NCBI GenBank assembly: GCA_050290225.1
Contig: JBNKHG010000024.1
Coordinates: 1-64,000 of the forward strand
DNA: 64,000 bases
Direction of reading: 5' to 3'
DNA from: JBNKHG01 sp050290225
Lineage (GTDB): Bacteria > Pseudomonadota > Gammaproteobacteria > Pseudomonadales > Cellvibrionaceae
The first letter of the stretch is position 1, and every line of letters begins with the position of its first letter. The translations under genes were made by a program, and so were the position numbers. The notes beneath the pieces were generated by a model. It searched no databases. It worked only from the letters and a program-made list of their open reading frames with translations, and was not told the DNA's origin. This document shows, piece after piece, positions 13,440 to 24,439 of this stretch.

Positions 13440-16358
13440 ATGGCAGTTCCCGAATTTGTACCCGGCCAACGCTGGATCAGTGATACCGAAGCCGAGCTCG
13501 GCCTGGGCGTGGTGGTCGAAGTCGCCAATCGGCGTGTTTGCCTGTCCTTTCCGGCCGCCGGCGAGCGACGCCTGTACGCGGTCGACAACGCGCCGGTCAG
13601 TCGTGTGAGCTACCACGCCGGTGAGACGGTGACCAGTATCGATGGTGAGGTCCTGGAGATCACCGAGGTCATCGAGGAACACGGGTGCCTGATTTACATG
13701 GGGCTTAACGAGCAGGGTGAAGTCACGGTTCTGCCGGAGCTGGAACTCGACAGTTTTGTACAGTTCAGCTCGCCCAAGGATCGACTTTTTTCCGGTCAGA
13801 TCGATAAGTTGCGACGCTTTGATCTGCGCCATGAAACCCTCGGTCATATGCGCGAGCACCAGCAGTCCCCGGTAAACGGTCTACTGGGGCCGCGCGTGCA
13901 GTTACTCCCGCACCAGTTATTTATCGCCCACGAAACCGGAAACCGCTACGCGCCACGGGTGCTACTGGCTGACGAAGTGGGGTTGGGCAAGACCATTGAA
14001 GCGGGTTTGATACTGCACCAGCAACTGATCAGCGGTCGCGTCCAGCGAGCCCTGATCGTGGTGCCCGATAGCCTGGTGCATCAATGGCTGGTGGAGATGT
14101 TGAGGCGTTTCAACCTGCAGTTCACCATTCTCGATGAGGATCGTTGTGAAGCGCTGAGCGGTGAATCATTTCCGGAGAAAGATGATCCTGACCAGGACGC
14201 CGATGGCGGAGACAATCCTTTCGAGTCTGCGCAGTTAGTGCTTTGCTCACTGTCGTTCCTGGTCGATAACCCGCGGCGGCGCCAGCAGGCCGAGGCCACC
14301 CATTGGGATATGTTGCTGGTGGATGAGGCCCACCACCTGGGCTGGAGTGAGACTGAGGCCAGTCCCGCCTACACTTGTATCGAATCTCTCGCCCGGTTGG
14401 CTCGCGGTTTGCTGTTGTTGACCGCAACACCGGAACAACTGGGTATGGAAAGCCATTTTGCCCGCCTGCGCCTGCTGGATCCGGACCGCTATTACGACCT
14501 GGAAGCGTTCAAGGCTGAAGAGGCGGGTTACGAACCGGTCAACACACTGGTACAGGCATTGATGGCGCTGGTGGATGATCATGCGCCGGGAGATAGCGTG
14601 GCCGACCTGTTAAGACAGTTGGAAACCTACCTGGGCGCCGATTCCGTCGCGGCTATTGAGGCGCAGATCAACGCCGGAGACATACAGGCGGCGGCGGATG
14701 CGGCCACCTCGGCACTTTTGGATCGCCACGGCACCGGACGGGTGCTGTTCCGCAATACCCGAGCCAATGTGGAGGGGTTTCCCGAGCGGGAGCTGGTAAA
14801 ACACCCGCTGCCGATGCCTGAAGGATTTGCCGGGGTAAGCGACGGGGCTGGCGTGCTGGAAAAACGCTACCCCGAACACCTGCTGGCCAAACTGCATGGC
14901 GAGCGTTGGCTTGGGGCGGATGGACGAATTCCCTGGTTAGTGAGCTTCCTCAAACAGAACCGCGGTGAAAAGGTGCTGTTGATATGCGCCAACGCCAGTA
15001 CCGCTATCCAGTTGGAAGACCATTTAAATCTGCGTGAGGGGCTGGCTTCGGCGGTCTTTCACGAGGGCTTGAGCCTGGTGGCCCGCGATCGCGCCGCCGC
15101 CTATTTCGCCGATCCGGAAGAGGGTGCCCAGGTGCTGGTCTGTTCGGAAATCGGCAGCGAAGGCCGAAACTTCCAGTTCTCCCATAACCTTGTGCTTTTT
15201 GATCTGCCCTTGAGTCCGGATTTGCTGGAGCAACGCATCGGTCGCCTGGATCGAATCGGCCAGCGCCACACGGTAAAAATTCATGTGCCCTATTATGAGG
15301 GCAGCGCCCAGGCGGTACTGTTGGCGTGGTTTGACCGGGGAATCAACGCCTTTGCCCGTGCCTGCCCGGCGGGCCAGGCGTTGTTTGATCAGTTTGAAGA
15401 GCCGCTCTACGCCTGTATCGAATCGAGCGACAACGGCGATAACCTGGAGGCCTTGGTCGAGCAAACCCGTCGGCAGACCGAACAAACCCAGCAGCGACTG
15501 CAGGAGGGGCGGGACCGGCTGCTGGAATTGAATTCCTGCAATCACCAGCGGGCAGCCGCGGTGGTGGATGCCGTGGTGGATGATGAGCGGCGTTTCGAGT
15601 TGGAAGGCTATATGGAGCGGGTGTTTGATCAGTTCGGTGTTGAACAGGATCGTCACAGCGCGGTGAGTGTGGTCCTGCACCCGGGAGACCATATGCTTAC
15701 CCCCCATTTTCCGGGGCTGCCCGAATCCGGAATGACGGCCACCTATCAACGCGAAATGGCACTGTCCCGGGAAGATGTTCAGTTCCTCACCTGGGAGCAT
15801 CCCATGGTCAGTGGCGCCATGGAAATGATCCTTGGCGGTGACTTTGGCAATACCGCGCTCTGTACCCTAAAATTGCCACCGTTAAAGCCGGGAACCCTGC
15901 TGGTGGAAGCGGTTTATACCCTGCAGTGTGCGGCGCCCAAGGCATTGCAGGTGTTCCGTTATCTGCCGTTGACGACAGTGCGTGTTGTGGTGGATGCCAA
16001 GGGTAATAACCTCGCCGAAATTCTGACGCCGGAGAAGCTGGGGCAGTTGATTCAAAAAGTGCCAAGGGGCACTGCCCGGGACCTGGTGCGCCATGCCCGC
16101 GACGATATTGCGGCGATAATCGACAAGGCCGATAAATTGGCCCAGCCCCGGGAGCGTGAGAAAGTGCAGGCCGCAGTGGCGGTTATGCAGCAGAAACAAC
16201 AGAGGGAACTGCTACGACTGGCTGAATTGGCCAAGGTAAACCCCAATATTCGCCAAGAGGAAATCGCGTACCTGCGCGACGAAACGACGGCGCTGAAAGA
16301 GTATTTACAGGCGGCGACCCTGCGCCAGGATGCCTTGCGGGTTATTGTCGCGGTGTAG
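13440..16358 (+). CDS. rapA: RNA polymerase-recycling SWI2/SNF2 ATPase RapA
   Basis: 972 residues from the ATG at 13440, close to 968 in E. coli. An upstream TTG would add 17 residues, but homologues begin at FVPGQRWISDTEAELGLG, so the ATG is preferred. N-terminal Tudor-like domains bind RNA polymerase. The helicase core has ADEVGLGKTIEAG (Walker A), DEAHH and LTATPEQLG. The second lobe has CSEIGSEGRNFQF and LEQRIGRLDRIGQRH. A long coiled-coil C-terminal part follows. RapA frees RNA polymerase from post-termination complexes. It has only an 81-bp gap from efpL. Confidence 0.96.
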   Translation: MAVPEFVPGQRWISDTEAELGLGVVVEVANRRVCLSFPAAGERRLYAVDNAPVSRVSYHAGETVTSIDGEVLEITEVIEEHGCLIYMGLNEQGEVTVLPELELDSFVQFSSPKDRLFSGQIDKLRRFDLRHETLGHMREHQQSPVNGLLGPRVQLLPHQLFIAHETGNRYAPRVLLADEVGLGKTIEAGLILHQQLISGRVQRALIVVPDSLVHQWLVEMLRRFNLQFTILDEDRCEALSGESFPEKDDPDQDADGGDNPFESAQLVLCSLSFLVDNPRRRQQAEATHWDMLLVDEAHHLGWSETEASPAYTCIESLARLARGLLLLTATPEQLGMESHFARLRLLDPDRYYDLEAFKAEEAGYEPVNTLVQALMALVDDHAPGDSVADLLRQLETYLGADSVAAIEAQINAGDIQAAADAATSALLDRHGTGRVLFRNTRANVEGFPERELVKHPLPMPEGFAGVSDGAGVLEKRYPEHLLAKLHGERWLGADGRIPWLVSFLKQNRGEKVLLICANASTAIQLEDHLNLREGLASAVFHEGLSLVARDRAAAYFADPEEGAQVLVCSEIGSEGRNFQFSHNLVLFDLPLSPDLLEQRIGRLDRIGQRHTVKIHVPYYEGSAQAVLLAWFDRGINAFARACPAGQALFDQFEEPLYACIESSDNGDNLEALVEQTRRQTEQTQQRLQEGRDRLLELNSCNHQRAAAVVDAVVDDERRFELEGYMERVFDQFGVEQDRHSAVSVVLHPGDHMLTPHFPGLPESGMTATYQREMALSREDVQFLTWEHPMVSGAMEMILGGDFGNTALCTLKLPPLKPGTLLVEAVYTLQCAAPKALQVFRYLPLTTVRVVVDAKGNNLAEILTPEKLGQLIQKVPRGTARDLVRHARDDIAAIIDKADKLAQPREREKVQAAVAVMQQKQQRELLRLAELAKVNPNIRQEEIAYLRDETTALKEYLQAATLRQDALRVIVAV

Positions 16359-16426
16359 TGACCCGTGCTGATGATCCGCAACCCAAGATCTCAATAGTGA
16401 AACGAATTATTTTATAGAGAAACCCC

Positions 16427-16708
16427 ATGTACGTGTTTTCCGTAACCGGTACCGCCCGCAAGCCTCAGCCCCACATTCAGGTGGGACAGAAAGTGCCCTT
16501 TATTGTGTACATCAATTTCAAGGATCTGTTTGGTGCCGAGCAGCTGTGTAAGGTTTACCTGATGAAAGCCGGGTTTACCGACATCACCATAGAGAAACGC
16601 AAGGGCATCGAGCGCCTGGCGAAAAATGCCAAGGCGGTCGCTGCCGACAAGTGGCTCAAGGAAGCAGTGGATCGCGGTTATTCGATCCAGATGTTCGACG
16701 AAGAGTAA
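16427..16708 (+). CDS. Conserved small protein of unknown function
   Basis: 93 residues, basic and soluble, unrecognised. It has an N-terminal beta-rich part (MYVFSVTGTARKPQPHIQVG, then KVPFIVYINFKDLFGAEQLC) and a C-terminal alpha part with many lysines (IEKRKGIERLAKNAKAVAAD). AGAAACC precedes the ATG closely. A hairpin at 16716-16730 ends the gene. It follows rapA by 68 bp and may be co-transcribed. Confidence 0.6.
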   Translation: MYVFSVTGTARKPQPHIQVGQKVPFIVYINFKDLFGAEQLCKVYLMKAGFTDITIEKRKGIERLAKNAKAVAADKWLKEAVDRGYSIQMFDEE

Positions 16709-16715
16709 CCCTAAT

Positions 16716-16729
16716 GCCCGCTTGGCGGG

Positions 16730-16730
<1 letters not shown>
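16716..16730. terminator. Hairpin between convergent genes
   Basis: GCCCGC-TTG-GCGGGC. On the plus strand a run of eight T follows 15 bases later (inside the 3' end of deaD). The hairpin touches the deaD stop codon. Confidence 0.5.
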
Positions 16731-18499
<1,769 letters not shown>

Positions 18500-18674
18500 A
18501 GCCTAAGCCTAGCAGCTCCCGGTAGCCGGGGCGGCCCTAGAGCGAATAAGGCGGGTGCCAAGTAAAAGGGGGCGCATTATAGGGCTATTTACCGGCAGTA
18601 GCCAGCACTATCGGGAATTGAAACGAGCAATGGGTGAATCCGCTCGTTTCTGTGCCGGGAGGTGTGGGGGACTC

Positions 18675-19124
18675 TCAGCGGTGGTATTTGGCGAGCAGCC
18701 GATCCAGGGCATTGGCGAAGGCCTGCTTTTCCGGATTGCCAAAGGGCGGCGGTCCACCGCTTACCTGGCCGGTGGAACGCATTTCCTCCATAAAATCGCG
18801 CATGTTCAACCGCTGGCGAATATTGTTGGCCGTATAGCGCTCGCCGCGGGGGTTGATAACATGGGCGCCCTTGTCGACGATTTCGGCGGCCAGGGGAATA
18901 TCGGCGGTAATCACCAGGTCATTTTCCTGCACCGCCTGGACGATGTAATTGTCCGCAACATCAAAGCCACTGGCCACCTGGACCGACTTGATCAGGGGTG
19001 ACGGGGGTGTTTGCAGCGCCTGGTTGGCCACCAGGGTCACGGCCACCCGGGCTCGCTTGGAGGCTCGAAACAGAATCTCTTTTACGGGTTTGGGGCAGGC
19101 GTCGGCATCGACCCAAATATGCAT
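18675..19124 (-). CDS. yaiI: YaiI/YqxD family protein (DUF188, PIN-like)
   Basis: 149 residues. The family is recognised by IWVDADACPKPVKEILFRAS at the N-terminus, DNYIVQAVQENDLVITADIP with conserved acidic residues, and GERYTANNIRQRLNMRDFM. Its fold resembles PIN nucleases, and the Asp residues could hold a metal, but no activity is established. It is monocistronic and divergent from the nuclease-fold gene at 19249. Confidence 0.9.
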   Translation of the reverse strand: MHIWVDADACPKPVKEILFRASKRARVAVTLVANQALQTPPSPLIKSVQVASGFDVADNYIVQAVQENDLVITADIPLAAEIVDKGAHVINPRGERYTANNIRQRLNMRDFMEEMRSTGQVSGGPPPFGNPEKQAFANALDRLLAKYHR

Positions 19125-19248
19125 AAGGTTACCTGGACGTGGGGAATGGACATAAGATGATAGGGTGCGGGCATTATCCCATATGCGTTATATTGTGCCC
19201 AGGCTAACCCTGGATACTCAAACTCAGATATTGAATAAATCGATTGCC

Positions 19249-20082
19249 ATGGATGAAAAACACCTTTCCACCACTGCGCTGGCCAAGTCCATTGGCAAAG
19301 AGGCCAAGGAACTGTTTATCCTGCTGGCCAGGGGCGGCTGGATTGTCAAAGTGGAAGGGCGTTGGCAACTGACTGAAAAAGGGCGCTTTGAAGGGGGCAT
19401 CACCATCAACCACCCCAAGTTTGGGGAATATATCGCCTGGCCCGAGTCAATCAAGCAGCATGCGTTACTCTCACTGCTGCCGGAGGCACCCTTAACGGCC
19501 ACCAACCTCGGCCAGAAGTTGCGTATGCCGGCCCGGGTGATCAATTTGATGCTGGCGGAGCTTGGCTGGATCGCCAAGGGCCTCAAGGGCTGGACGCTAA
19601 CCCAGCAGGGGCGGCGGCAGGGCGGACAGCAACACGAGAGCGAAAAAACCGGCATACCCTACGTCACCTGGCCGGAAGCCCTGTTGGATAATCCCTATTT
19701 GTTGGCCAGCGTCGAGGCACTTTCCCTGCTTCAGCCCGAAGGCGCGCAAACCGGCGAATGCCTGGCAGGTTATCGGGTTCACTCCAACGCTGTTCGCATG
19801 ATCGGCAATTGGCTGTACCTGGCGGAGATTCCCCATGCCTACCAGCGGCGCCTGCCGATTGCGCAGGAACTCTATGCGGATTTTTACCTGCCTCAGGGAC
19901 AGGTCTATATTGAGTTTTGGGGCGACGCCACCAGTAGCGGCGAACTGAAAACCAAGCTGGTGAAGCAGGAGATCTATCAGCAGCAGGAGTTCGCGCTGAT
20001 CGAAGTGGAGAGAGCGGATCTGGAACACCTGGACGAGGTATTGCCGCGCTTACTGTTAAAGTACGGCATTGCGGTGTATTAG
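19249..20082 (+). CDS. Winged-helix plus restriction-endonuclease-like fold protein
   Basis: 277 residues from ATG 19249; the frame is open 28 codons further up, but that stretch shows no coding character. Two similar N-terminal winged-helix units are visible: LSTTALAKSIGKEAKELFIL ending W-x-L-T-x-x-G, then LTATNLGQKLRMPARVINLM ending W-x-L-T-x-x-G. The C-terminal part (YADFYLPQGQVYIEFWG, then a Lys-rich helix and LIEVERADLEHLD) has the D-x(n)-E-x-W pattern of PD-(D/E)XK nucleases such as Vsr. Related proteins are often labelled 'glycerol kinase' in databases, which the sequence does not support. The function is inferred only from fold. Confidence 0.6.
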   Translation: MDEKHLSTTALAKSIGKEAKELFILLARGGWIVKVEGRWQLTEKGRFEGGITINHPKFGEYIAWPESIKQHALLSLLPEAPLTATNLGQKLRMPARVINLMLAELGWIAKGLKGWTLTQQGRRQGGQQHESEKTGIPYVTWPEALLDNPYLLASVEALSLLQPEGAQTGECLAGYRVHSNAVRMIGNWLYLAEIPHAYQRRLPIAQELYADFYLPQGQVYIEFWGDATSSGELKTKLVKQEIYQQQEFALIEVERADLEHLDEVLPRLLLKYGIAVY

Positions 20083-20125
20083 GCGGGGACAGGCATTGTT
20101 GCCGCACAACATGAAGGAGTGTGAG

Positions 20126-20545
20126 ATGGCTAGCATATTTACCCGGATTATCGACGGCAATATTCCCGGACACTTTGTCTGGAAGGACGAGCTGGCAGTG
20201 GCCATCATGACCATCCAGCCCATTCGGCCGGGACATCTGTTGGTTATCCCCCGGGCCGAAATCGATCATTGGGATGACTTGCCGGCGGAGACCCTGAGTC
20301 ATTTGACGACCGTCTGCCAGAAGATTACCAAGGGGTTAAAGGAAGCCTTTCCCGCCACCCGGGTGGGAATGATCATCGCCGGACTCGAAGTGCCTCACAC
20401 GCATATACACCTGATGCCGGTGGATGAACTGTCGGATTTCGACTTTGCCAAAGCGACCATGGCTGATCAGTCGGCACTGGCTGAAGCGGCGGAAAAAATT
20501 CGTGTGGCGCTGGTGGATTTGGGGTACACGGAAGCCCAAATTTAG
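20126..20545 (+). CDS. HIT family hydrolase
   Basis: 139 residues from ATG 20126, with GAAGGAG seven bases upstream. The HIT signature is THIHLMP with the preceding H of VPHTHIH, giving the H-x-H-x-H triad that hydrolyses nucleoside phosphoramidates and dinucleotides. FTRIIDGNIPGHFVWKDE and LVIPRAEIDHWDDL also fit the family. It is 43 bp downstream of the nuclease-fold gene and may share its transcript. Its last four bases overlap the convergent aminotransferase gene. Confidence 0.9.
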   Translation: MASIFTRIIDGNIPGHFVWKDELAVAIMTIQPIRPGHLLVIPRAEIDHWDDLPAETLSHLTTVCQKITKGLKEAFPATRVGMIIAGLEVPHTHIHLMPVDELSDFDFAKATMADQSALAEAAEKIRVALVDLGYTEAQI

Positions 20546-21975
20546 GCTTCCAATCCCACTATCCCGGACTCAACCCTTACTGCGTGGCAAAACGCCTTGA
20601 CCGCCGCGCGCAGATCCTCGCGGCGTCCCTCACCACGGCGTTCGCTAAAACAGAATGACAACCGCAACTGATCCAGTCCAGCCCTGGCGTTTCTTGCCTT
20701 GGCGTCCAGCGGGAAAAAACCGAAGGTGGGGATGGTGATAACGCCATAGTCGGCGATCAGCTTTTCCACGAATGCGGGATTGGTTTCGATGCTCGGGTGC
20801 TTGAAGGTAAAGACACTGAAGAAGCCGGCGCCCGGTTTAGTCCATTCAAACAGCTCCGGATAGTTGCCCAGGTACTCATCCAGTCCGTCCAGCAGTATCT
20901 GCCGGTTCTCGGCATAAACGGCATTTTTTTCGGCGGCGATCGGCCAGAGGCTGTCCCACAGCTGGAAATTTTCGTCCATTAAAAATGCTTCGAAACCTCG
21001 CAGGGCCTCGGGATTGTGAAGCAGGATGTCGGCACTGGCCTCGGTCAACAGCAATTGATGCAGGGGTACCCGCTGGTTATCGGACACAGTGATATCACCC
21101 GCGGCATAGAGAAATCCCACCCGGGGACCCGGTAAACCGATCTTGGATGCGGTAAACAGATGTACCGTGTATTCGGCGTCCAGGGCCACAAACGGGGGAG
21201 AGCGTTGTTCCGGTTCCTCGTAGCTGATATAGGTGTAGGGGGCATCCTCCACCAGCAGGATCCCTTCCTCTCGAACAATCGACATCAATTCCTGTCGTCG
21301 CGCCAGTGAAAAGGAGATACCGCCGGGGTTGTGGCCATCAGGTACCGTGTAATAAAAAGCCACGTGATAGCCGTCCCTGCGCGCCTGTTGAATCTGCTGG
21401 CGAAACAGTTCCGGGTAGGGGCCTTCGCTATCCATGTCGACGCTGTAAATGGCCGCCTGTTGATAAAGGTTGGCGCGGGACAGAAAGCCGGCGTAGGTGG
21501 GGGCATCGGTAATGTAGGCAACATTGCGCCCGCTGCGCTCAAACAGCGAACACAGTTGGGCGATACCGCCGGTGGAACCGATGGTGGGTATCAGCTTTTC
21601 CGGGTCCACGGTCAGACCGAAGTCACTGCCGTACACCTGTGCAAAGGCCTGTCGGGTTTCGGCGGGCCCCAGGGTATCGGTATAACTGTAGACTTCCTGC
21701 AGCATATCGCGCAGGGCATTGTCCCCGTCGGAGGACTGCGGGTGGTTCCCGGGGTTCTGCCGGGCGAGGTGTTGAAAATACGCGTTCTTATGGGCGATGT
21801 ATCCACGGGGGTCGGAAACTTCAGGGTGGGGGTAACCCGCTCCCAGGTGGTGGAGTCGGAGTCCCTTGGCGGCGGCCATTTCTGTCAATCGGGGCAGTGC
21901 GGCTGCCATTTCCCGGGTCGCGGACACCGGTTGTTGCTTTAGGAAGGTTGCTTGAATGGGTTGCCTGGCGGTCAC
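20542..21975 (-). CDS. PLP-dependent aminotransferase, class I/II fold
   Basis: 477 residues from a GTG start at 21973-21975. The PLP-binding lysine is in FTASKIGLPGPRVGFL. Other fold-type I marks are the TIGSTGGIAQLC cofactor loop, YYTVPDGHNPGGIS with the conserved Asn-Pro-Gly, and LLVEDAPYTYISY with the Asp that contacts the PLP ring nitrogen. The conserved Arg for the substrate carboxylate is in LRLSFCF. It is larger than AspC and lacks the DNA-binding domain of MocR regulators. The N-terminal LHHLGAGYPHPEVSDPRGY is unlike common transaminases, so the substrate is not predictable. Confidence 0.82.
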   Translation of the reverse strand: MTARQPIQATFLKQQPVSATREMAAALPRLTEMAAAKGLRLHHLGAGYPHPEVSDPRGYIAHKNAYFQHLARQNPGNHPQSSDGDNALRDMLQEVYSYTDTLGPAETRQAFAQVYGSDFGLTVDPEKLIPTIGSTGGIAQLCSLFERSGRNVAYITDAPTYAGFLSRANLYQQAAIYSVDMDSEGPYPELFRQQIQQARRDGYHVAFYYTVPDGHNPGGISFSLARRQELMSIVREEGILLVEDAPYTYISYEEPEQRSPPFVALDAEYTVHLFTASKIGLPGPRVGFLYAAGDITVSDNQRVPLHQLLLTEASADILLHNPEALRGFEAFLMDENFQLWDSLWPIAAEKNAVYAENRQILLDGLDEYLGNYPELFEWTKPGAGFFSVFTFKHPSIETNPAFVEKLIADYGVITIPTFGFFPLDAKARNARAGLDQLRLSFCFSERRGEGRREDLRAAVKAFCHAVRVESGIVGLEA

Positions 21976-22166
21976 GGTCTTACACTCATATCGACATTAT
22001 TATCGCGGAATGGCCGATAATGGGCCTGTCCGGGGCAGATTGCAAATACCCGCGCTTATCGGTCTGACGGGCGATCGGGGCGATGGCGCTGCCGGGCGCT
22101 AAAACCCGCGCCGGGTTTGGGATACAATCGGCATTTGTCGTTCACTACGCTGCAGCCCACAAAACC

Positions 22167-24167
22167 ATGTCGAAGTCATTTGTTGTGAAAAGTCGGTTCG
22201 AACCCGCCGGGGATCAGCCCGCGGCCATTGCTGCCCTGGTGGAGGGGCTGGAAGCGGGACTGGCTCACCAGACGCTGTTAGGGGTGACCGGCTCCGGAAA
22301 AACCTTCACCGCCGCCCACGTGATTGCAAAACTGCAGCGCCCGACCCTGGTGATGGCCCATAACAAAACGCTGGCCGCTCAGTTGTATGGAGAGTTCAAG
22401 GAGTTCTTTCCCGATAACGCGGTGGAGTACTTTGTCTCCTATTACGATTACTACCAGCCCGAAGCCTATGTGCCCTCATCGGATACGTTTATCGAGAAGG
22501 ATGCGTCGGTTAACGAACATATCGAGCAGATGCGCCTGTCGGCGACCAAGGCATTGATGGAACGTAAAGATGCCATCGTGGTAGCGACGGTCTCGGCCAT
22601 CTACGGTCTGGGTGACCCGGAAGCCTATCTGAAAATGGTGCTGCACCTGGATCGTGGCGAAAGGGTGGACCAGCGCCAGATCCTGCGTCGTCTGGCCGAG
22701 CTGCAGTACACCCGCAACGATGCGGATTTTCATCGCGCCAATTACCGGGTGCGCGGCGATGTGATCGACATCTACCCGGCCGACTCGGAACGTGAAGCCC
22801 TTCGAGTTGAGCTGTTTGACGATGAAATTGAGCAGTTGACCCTGTTTGATCCCCTGACGGGGGAGAGCCTGCAGAAGGTGCCGCGCTATACCATCTACCC
22901 CAAGTCACACTATGTGACGCCGCGGGAGAGGGTTCTCGACGCCATTGATAAAATCAAAGAAGAGTTGAAAGAGCGTCTCGAGCAACTGCGGGTAAATGAT
23001 AAGCTGGTGGAAGCACAGCGCCTGGAACAGCGTACCCGCTACGACCTGGAGATGATGCAGGAGCTGGGTTACTGCACCGGTATTGAGAACTACTCCCGTT
23101 ACCTGTCCGGACGTGAGGCGGGCCAGCCTCCGCCGACGCTGTTCGACTACCTGCCCGAAGATTCTCTGTTGATTATTGACGAGTCTCACGTTTCGGTACC
23201 GCAGATCGGTGGCATGTACCGTGGCGATCGTTCGCGCAAGGAAACCCTGGTGGAGTATGGTTTCCGCTTGCCCTCGGCGCTGGATAACCGACCGCTGCGC
23301 TTTGATGAATGGGAGCGGCTGGCGCCACAGATGATATTTGTCTCCGCCACTCCCGGACCCTATGAAGGGGAACACGCCGGTCAGGTGGTGGATCAGGTGG
23401 TGAGGCCCACAGGCTTGGTCGATCCGGAGGTGGAGGTGCGCCCGGCCAGCACGCAGGTTGATGACGCCCTGTCGGAAATCCGCAAGTGTGTGGAAGCGGG
23501 CGATCGGGTGTTGATTACGGTGCTGACCAAACGTATGGCCGAGGACCTGACTGAATATCTGGAGGACCACGGGGTCAGGGTTCGTTATCTGCATTCGGAT
23601 ATCGATACTGTGGAGCGGGTGGAAATCATCCGCGACCTGCGTCTGGGCGAGTTCGATGTGTTGGTGGGTATCAACCTGCTGCGGGAGGGCCTGGATATGC
23701 CCGAGGTCTCTCTGGTGGCGATTATGGATGCGGATAAAGAGGGCTTTCTGCGCTCCGATCGATCCCTGATCCAGACCATCGGCCGGGCGGCGCGCAATGT
23801 CAAGGGGCGGGCCATTCTCTATGCGGACCGTATCACCGGTTCCATGCAGCGGGCGATGGATGAAACCGAGCGCCGCCGCGACAAACAGATCGCGTACAAC
23901 GAAGAACACGGTATCACCCCCAAAGGGATTCACAAAAGTGTGGCCGATATTCTCGAAGGCGCCCATACGCCGGGGGCAAGGGGACGCGGACGCAGTGCCG
24001 TGGCCGAAAAGCGCGGCAGGTACAAGGCGGAAAAACAGTTTGAGGGGGATATCTGGCAGCAGATTTCGGTGCTGGAAGAGCAGATGTACCAGGCCGCCAA
24101 AGATCTGGCCTTCGAGGAAGCGGCGCGCTTGCGCGATGAGATTACCGAGCTGAAGGCCCGGGCCTGA
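22167..24167 (+). CDS. uvrB: UvrABC excinuclease subunit B
   Basis: 666 residues from ATG 22167, at the expected MSKSFVVKSRFEPAGDQPAA start; a longer frame upstream is not conserved. Walker A is GVTGSGKT. The DNA-gripping beta-hairpin YYDYYQPEAYVPSSDTFIEK is intact, DESH is the Walker B, and YADRITGSM and a C-terminal UVR motif (DLAFEEAARLRDEI) complete it. UvrB verifies lesions handed over by UvrA and recruits UvrC. No CTGT-N8-ACAG box lies in 21976-22166, unlike E. coli uvrB. Its stop codon lies inside a copy of the dispersed repeat. Confidence 0.97.
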   Translation: MSKSFVVKSRFEPAGDQPAAIAALVEGLEAGLAHQTLLGVTGSGKTFTAAHVIAKLQRPTLVMAHNKTLAAQLYGEFKEFFPDNAVEYFVSYYDYYQPEAYVPSSDTFIEKDASVNEHIEQMRLSATKALMERKDAIVVATVSAIYGLGDPEAYLKMVLHLDRGERVDQRQILRRLAELQYTRNDADFHRANYRVRGDVIDIYPADSEREALRVELFDDEIEQLTLFDPLTGESLQKVPRYTIYPKSHYVTPRERVLDAIDKIKEELKERLEQLRVNDKLVEAQRLEQRTRYDLEMMQELGYCTGIENYSRYLSGREAGQPPPTLFDYLPEDSLLIIDESHVSVPQIGGMYRGDRSRKETLVEYGFRLPSALDNRPLRFDEWERLAPQMIFVSATPGPYEGEHAGQVVDQVVRPTGLVDPEVEVRPASTQVDDALSEIRKCVEAGDRVLITVLTKRMAEDLTEYLEDHGVRVRYLHSDIDTVERVEIIRDLRLGEFDVLVGINLLREGLDMPEVSLVAIMDADKEGFLRSDRSLIQTIGRAARNVKGRAILYADRITGSMQRAMDETERRRDKQIAYNEEHGITPKGIHKSVADILEGAHTPGARGRGRSAVAEKRGRYKAEKQFEGDIWQQISVLEEQMYQAAKDLAFEEAARLRDEITELKARA

Positions 24168-24188
24168 CATCGCAGTCGATTTGCAGAG
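24161..24188 (+). repeat. Dispersed repeat, partial copy C, over the uvrB stop codon
   Basis: 28 bases, beginning GGCCTGACATCGCAGT, match the reverse strand of 31783-31810 with two mismatches. The first seven bases are uvrB coding sequence including its TGA. The distal half of the repeat is missing here. Confidence 0.6.
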
Positions 24189-24209
24189 TTAATCCCTCCA
24201 AACTTCTGA

Positions 24210-24235
24210 CTCAGAATACTGAGGTGTTTTTTTTT
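24210..24235 (+). terminator. Terminator after uvrB
   Basis: CTCAG-AATA-CTGAG followed, after GTG, by nine T. The stem is short but the T-run is good. Confidence 0.6.
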
Positions 24236-24306
24236 CAGGTTTTAGTGAGTCGCGCTCGACTGTTCTGTACCCGGTTATTCACACCGGCACAAATCTTTTA
24301 CTTAAA

Positions 24307-24338
24307 GGCTACAATTACTGTAGCCGCTGTCATAGCGG
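24307..24338 (+). promoter_or_regulatory. Paired dyads in the leader of the deacetylase operon
   Basis: GGCTACA-ATTAC-TGTAGCC (24307-24325) overlaps CCGCT-GTCAT-AGCGG (24324-24338). A further GC-rich near-dyad lies at about 24384-24400 (AGCGGAAGCCGCCGCT). They fill the 270-bp gap before the operon. They could be regulator sites or a structured 5' leader. Confidence 0.45.
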
Positions 24339-24439
24339 CGTTTCCGCACAGGATGGTTTGCTGACGGTCGACAGCGGAAGCCGCCGCTCTTGCAACCAAA
24401 ATTCAACGACTCGGTAGCCACAATTACGGAGCGAGATGA

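Noticed and set aside
12885..13859. 324-codon minus-strand ORF over efpL and rapA
   Set aside because: It is a long shadow of two well-supported genes on the other strand; its sequence has low complexity and no family.
22905..24170. 421-codon minus-strand ORF over uvrB
   Set aside because: It is a His/Gln/Arg-rich mirror of uvrB codons.
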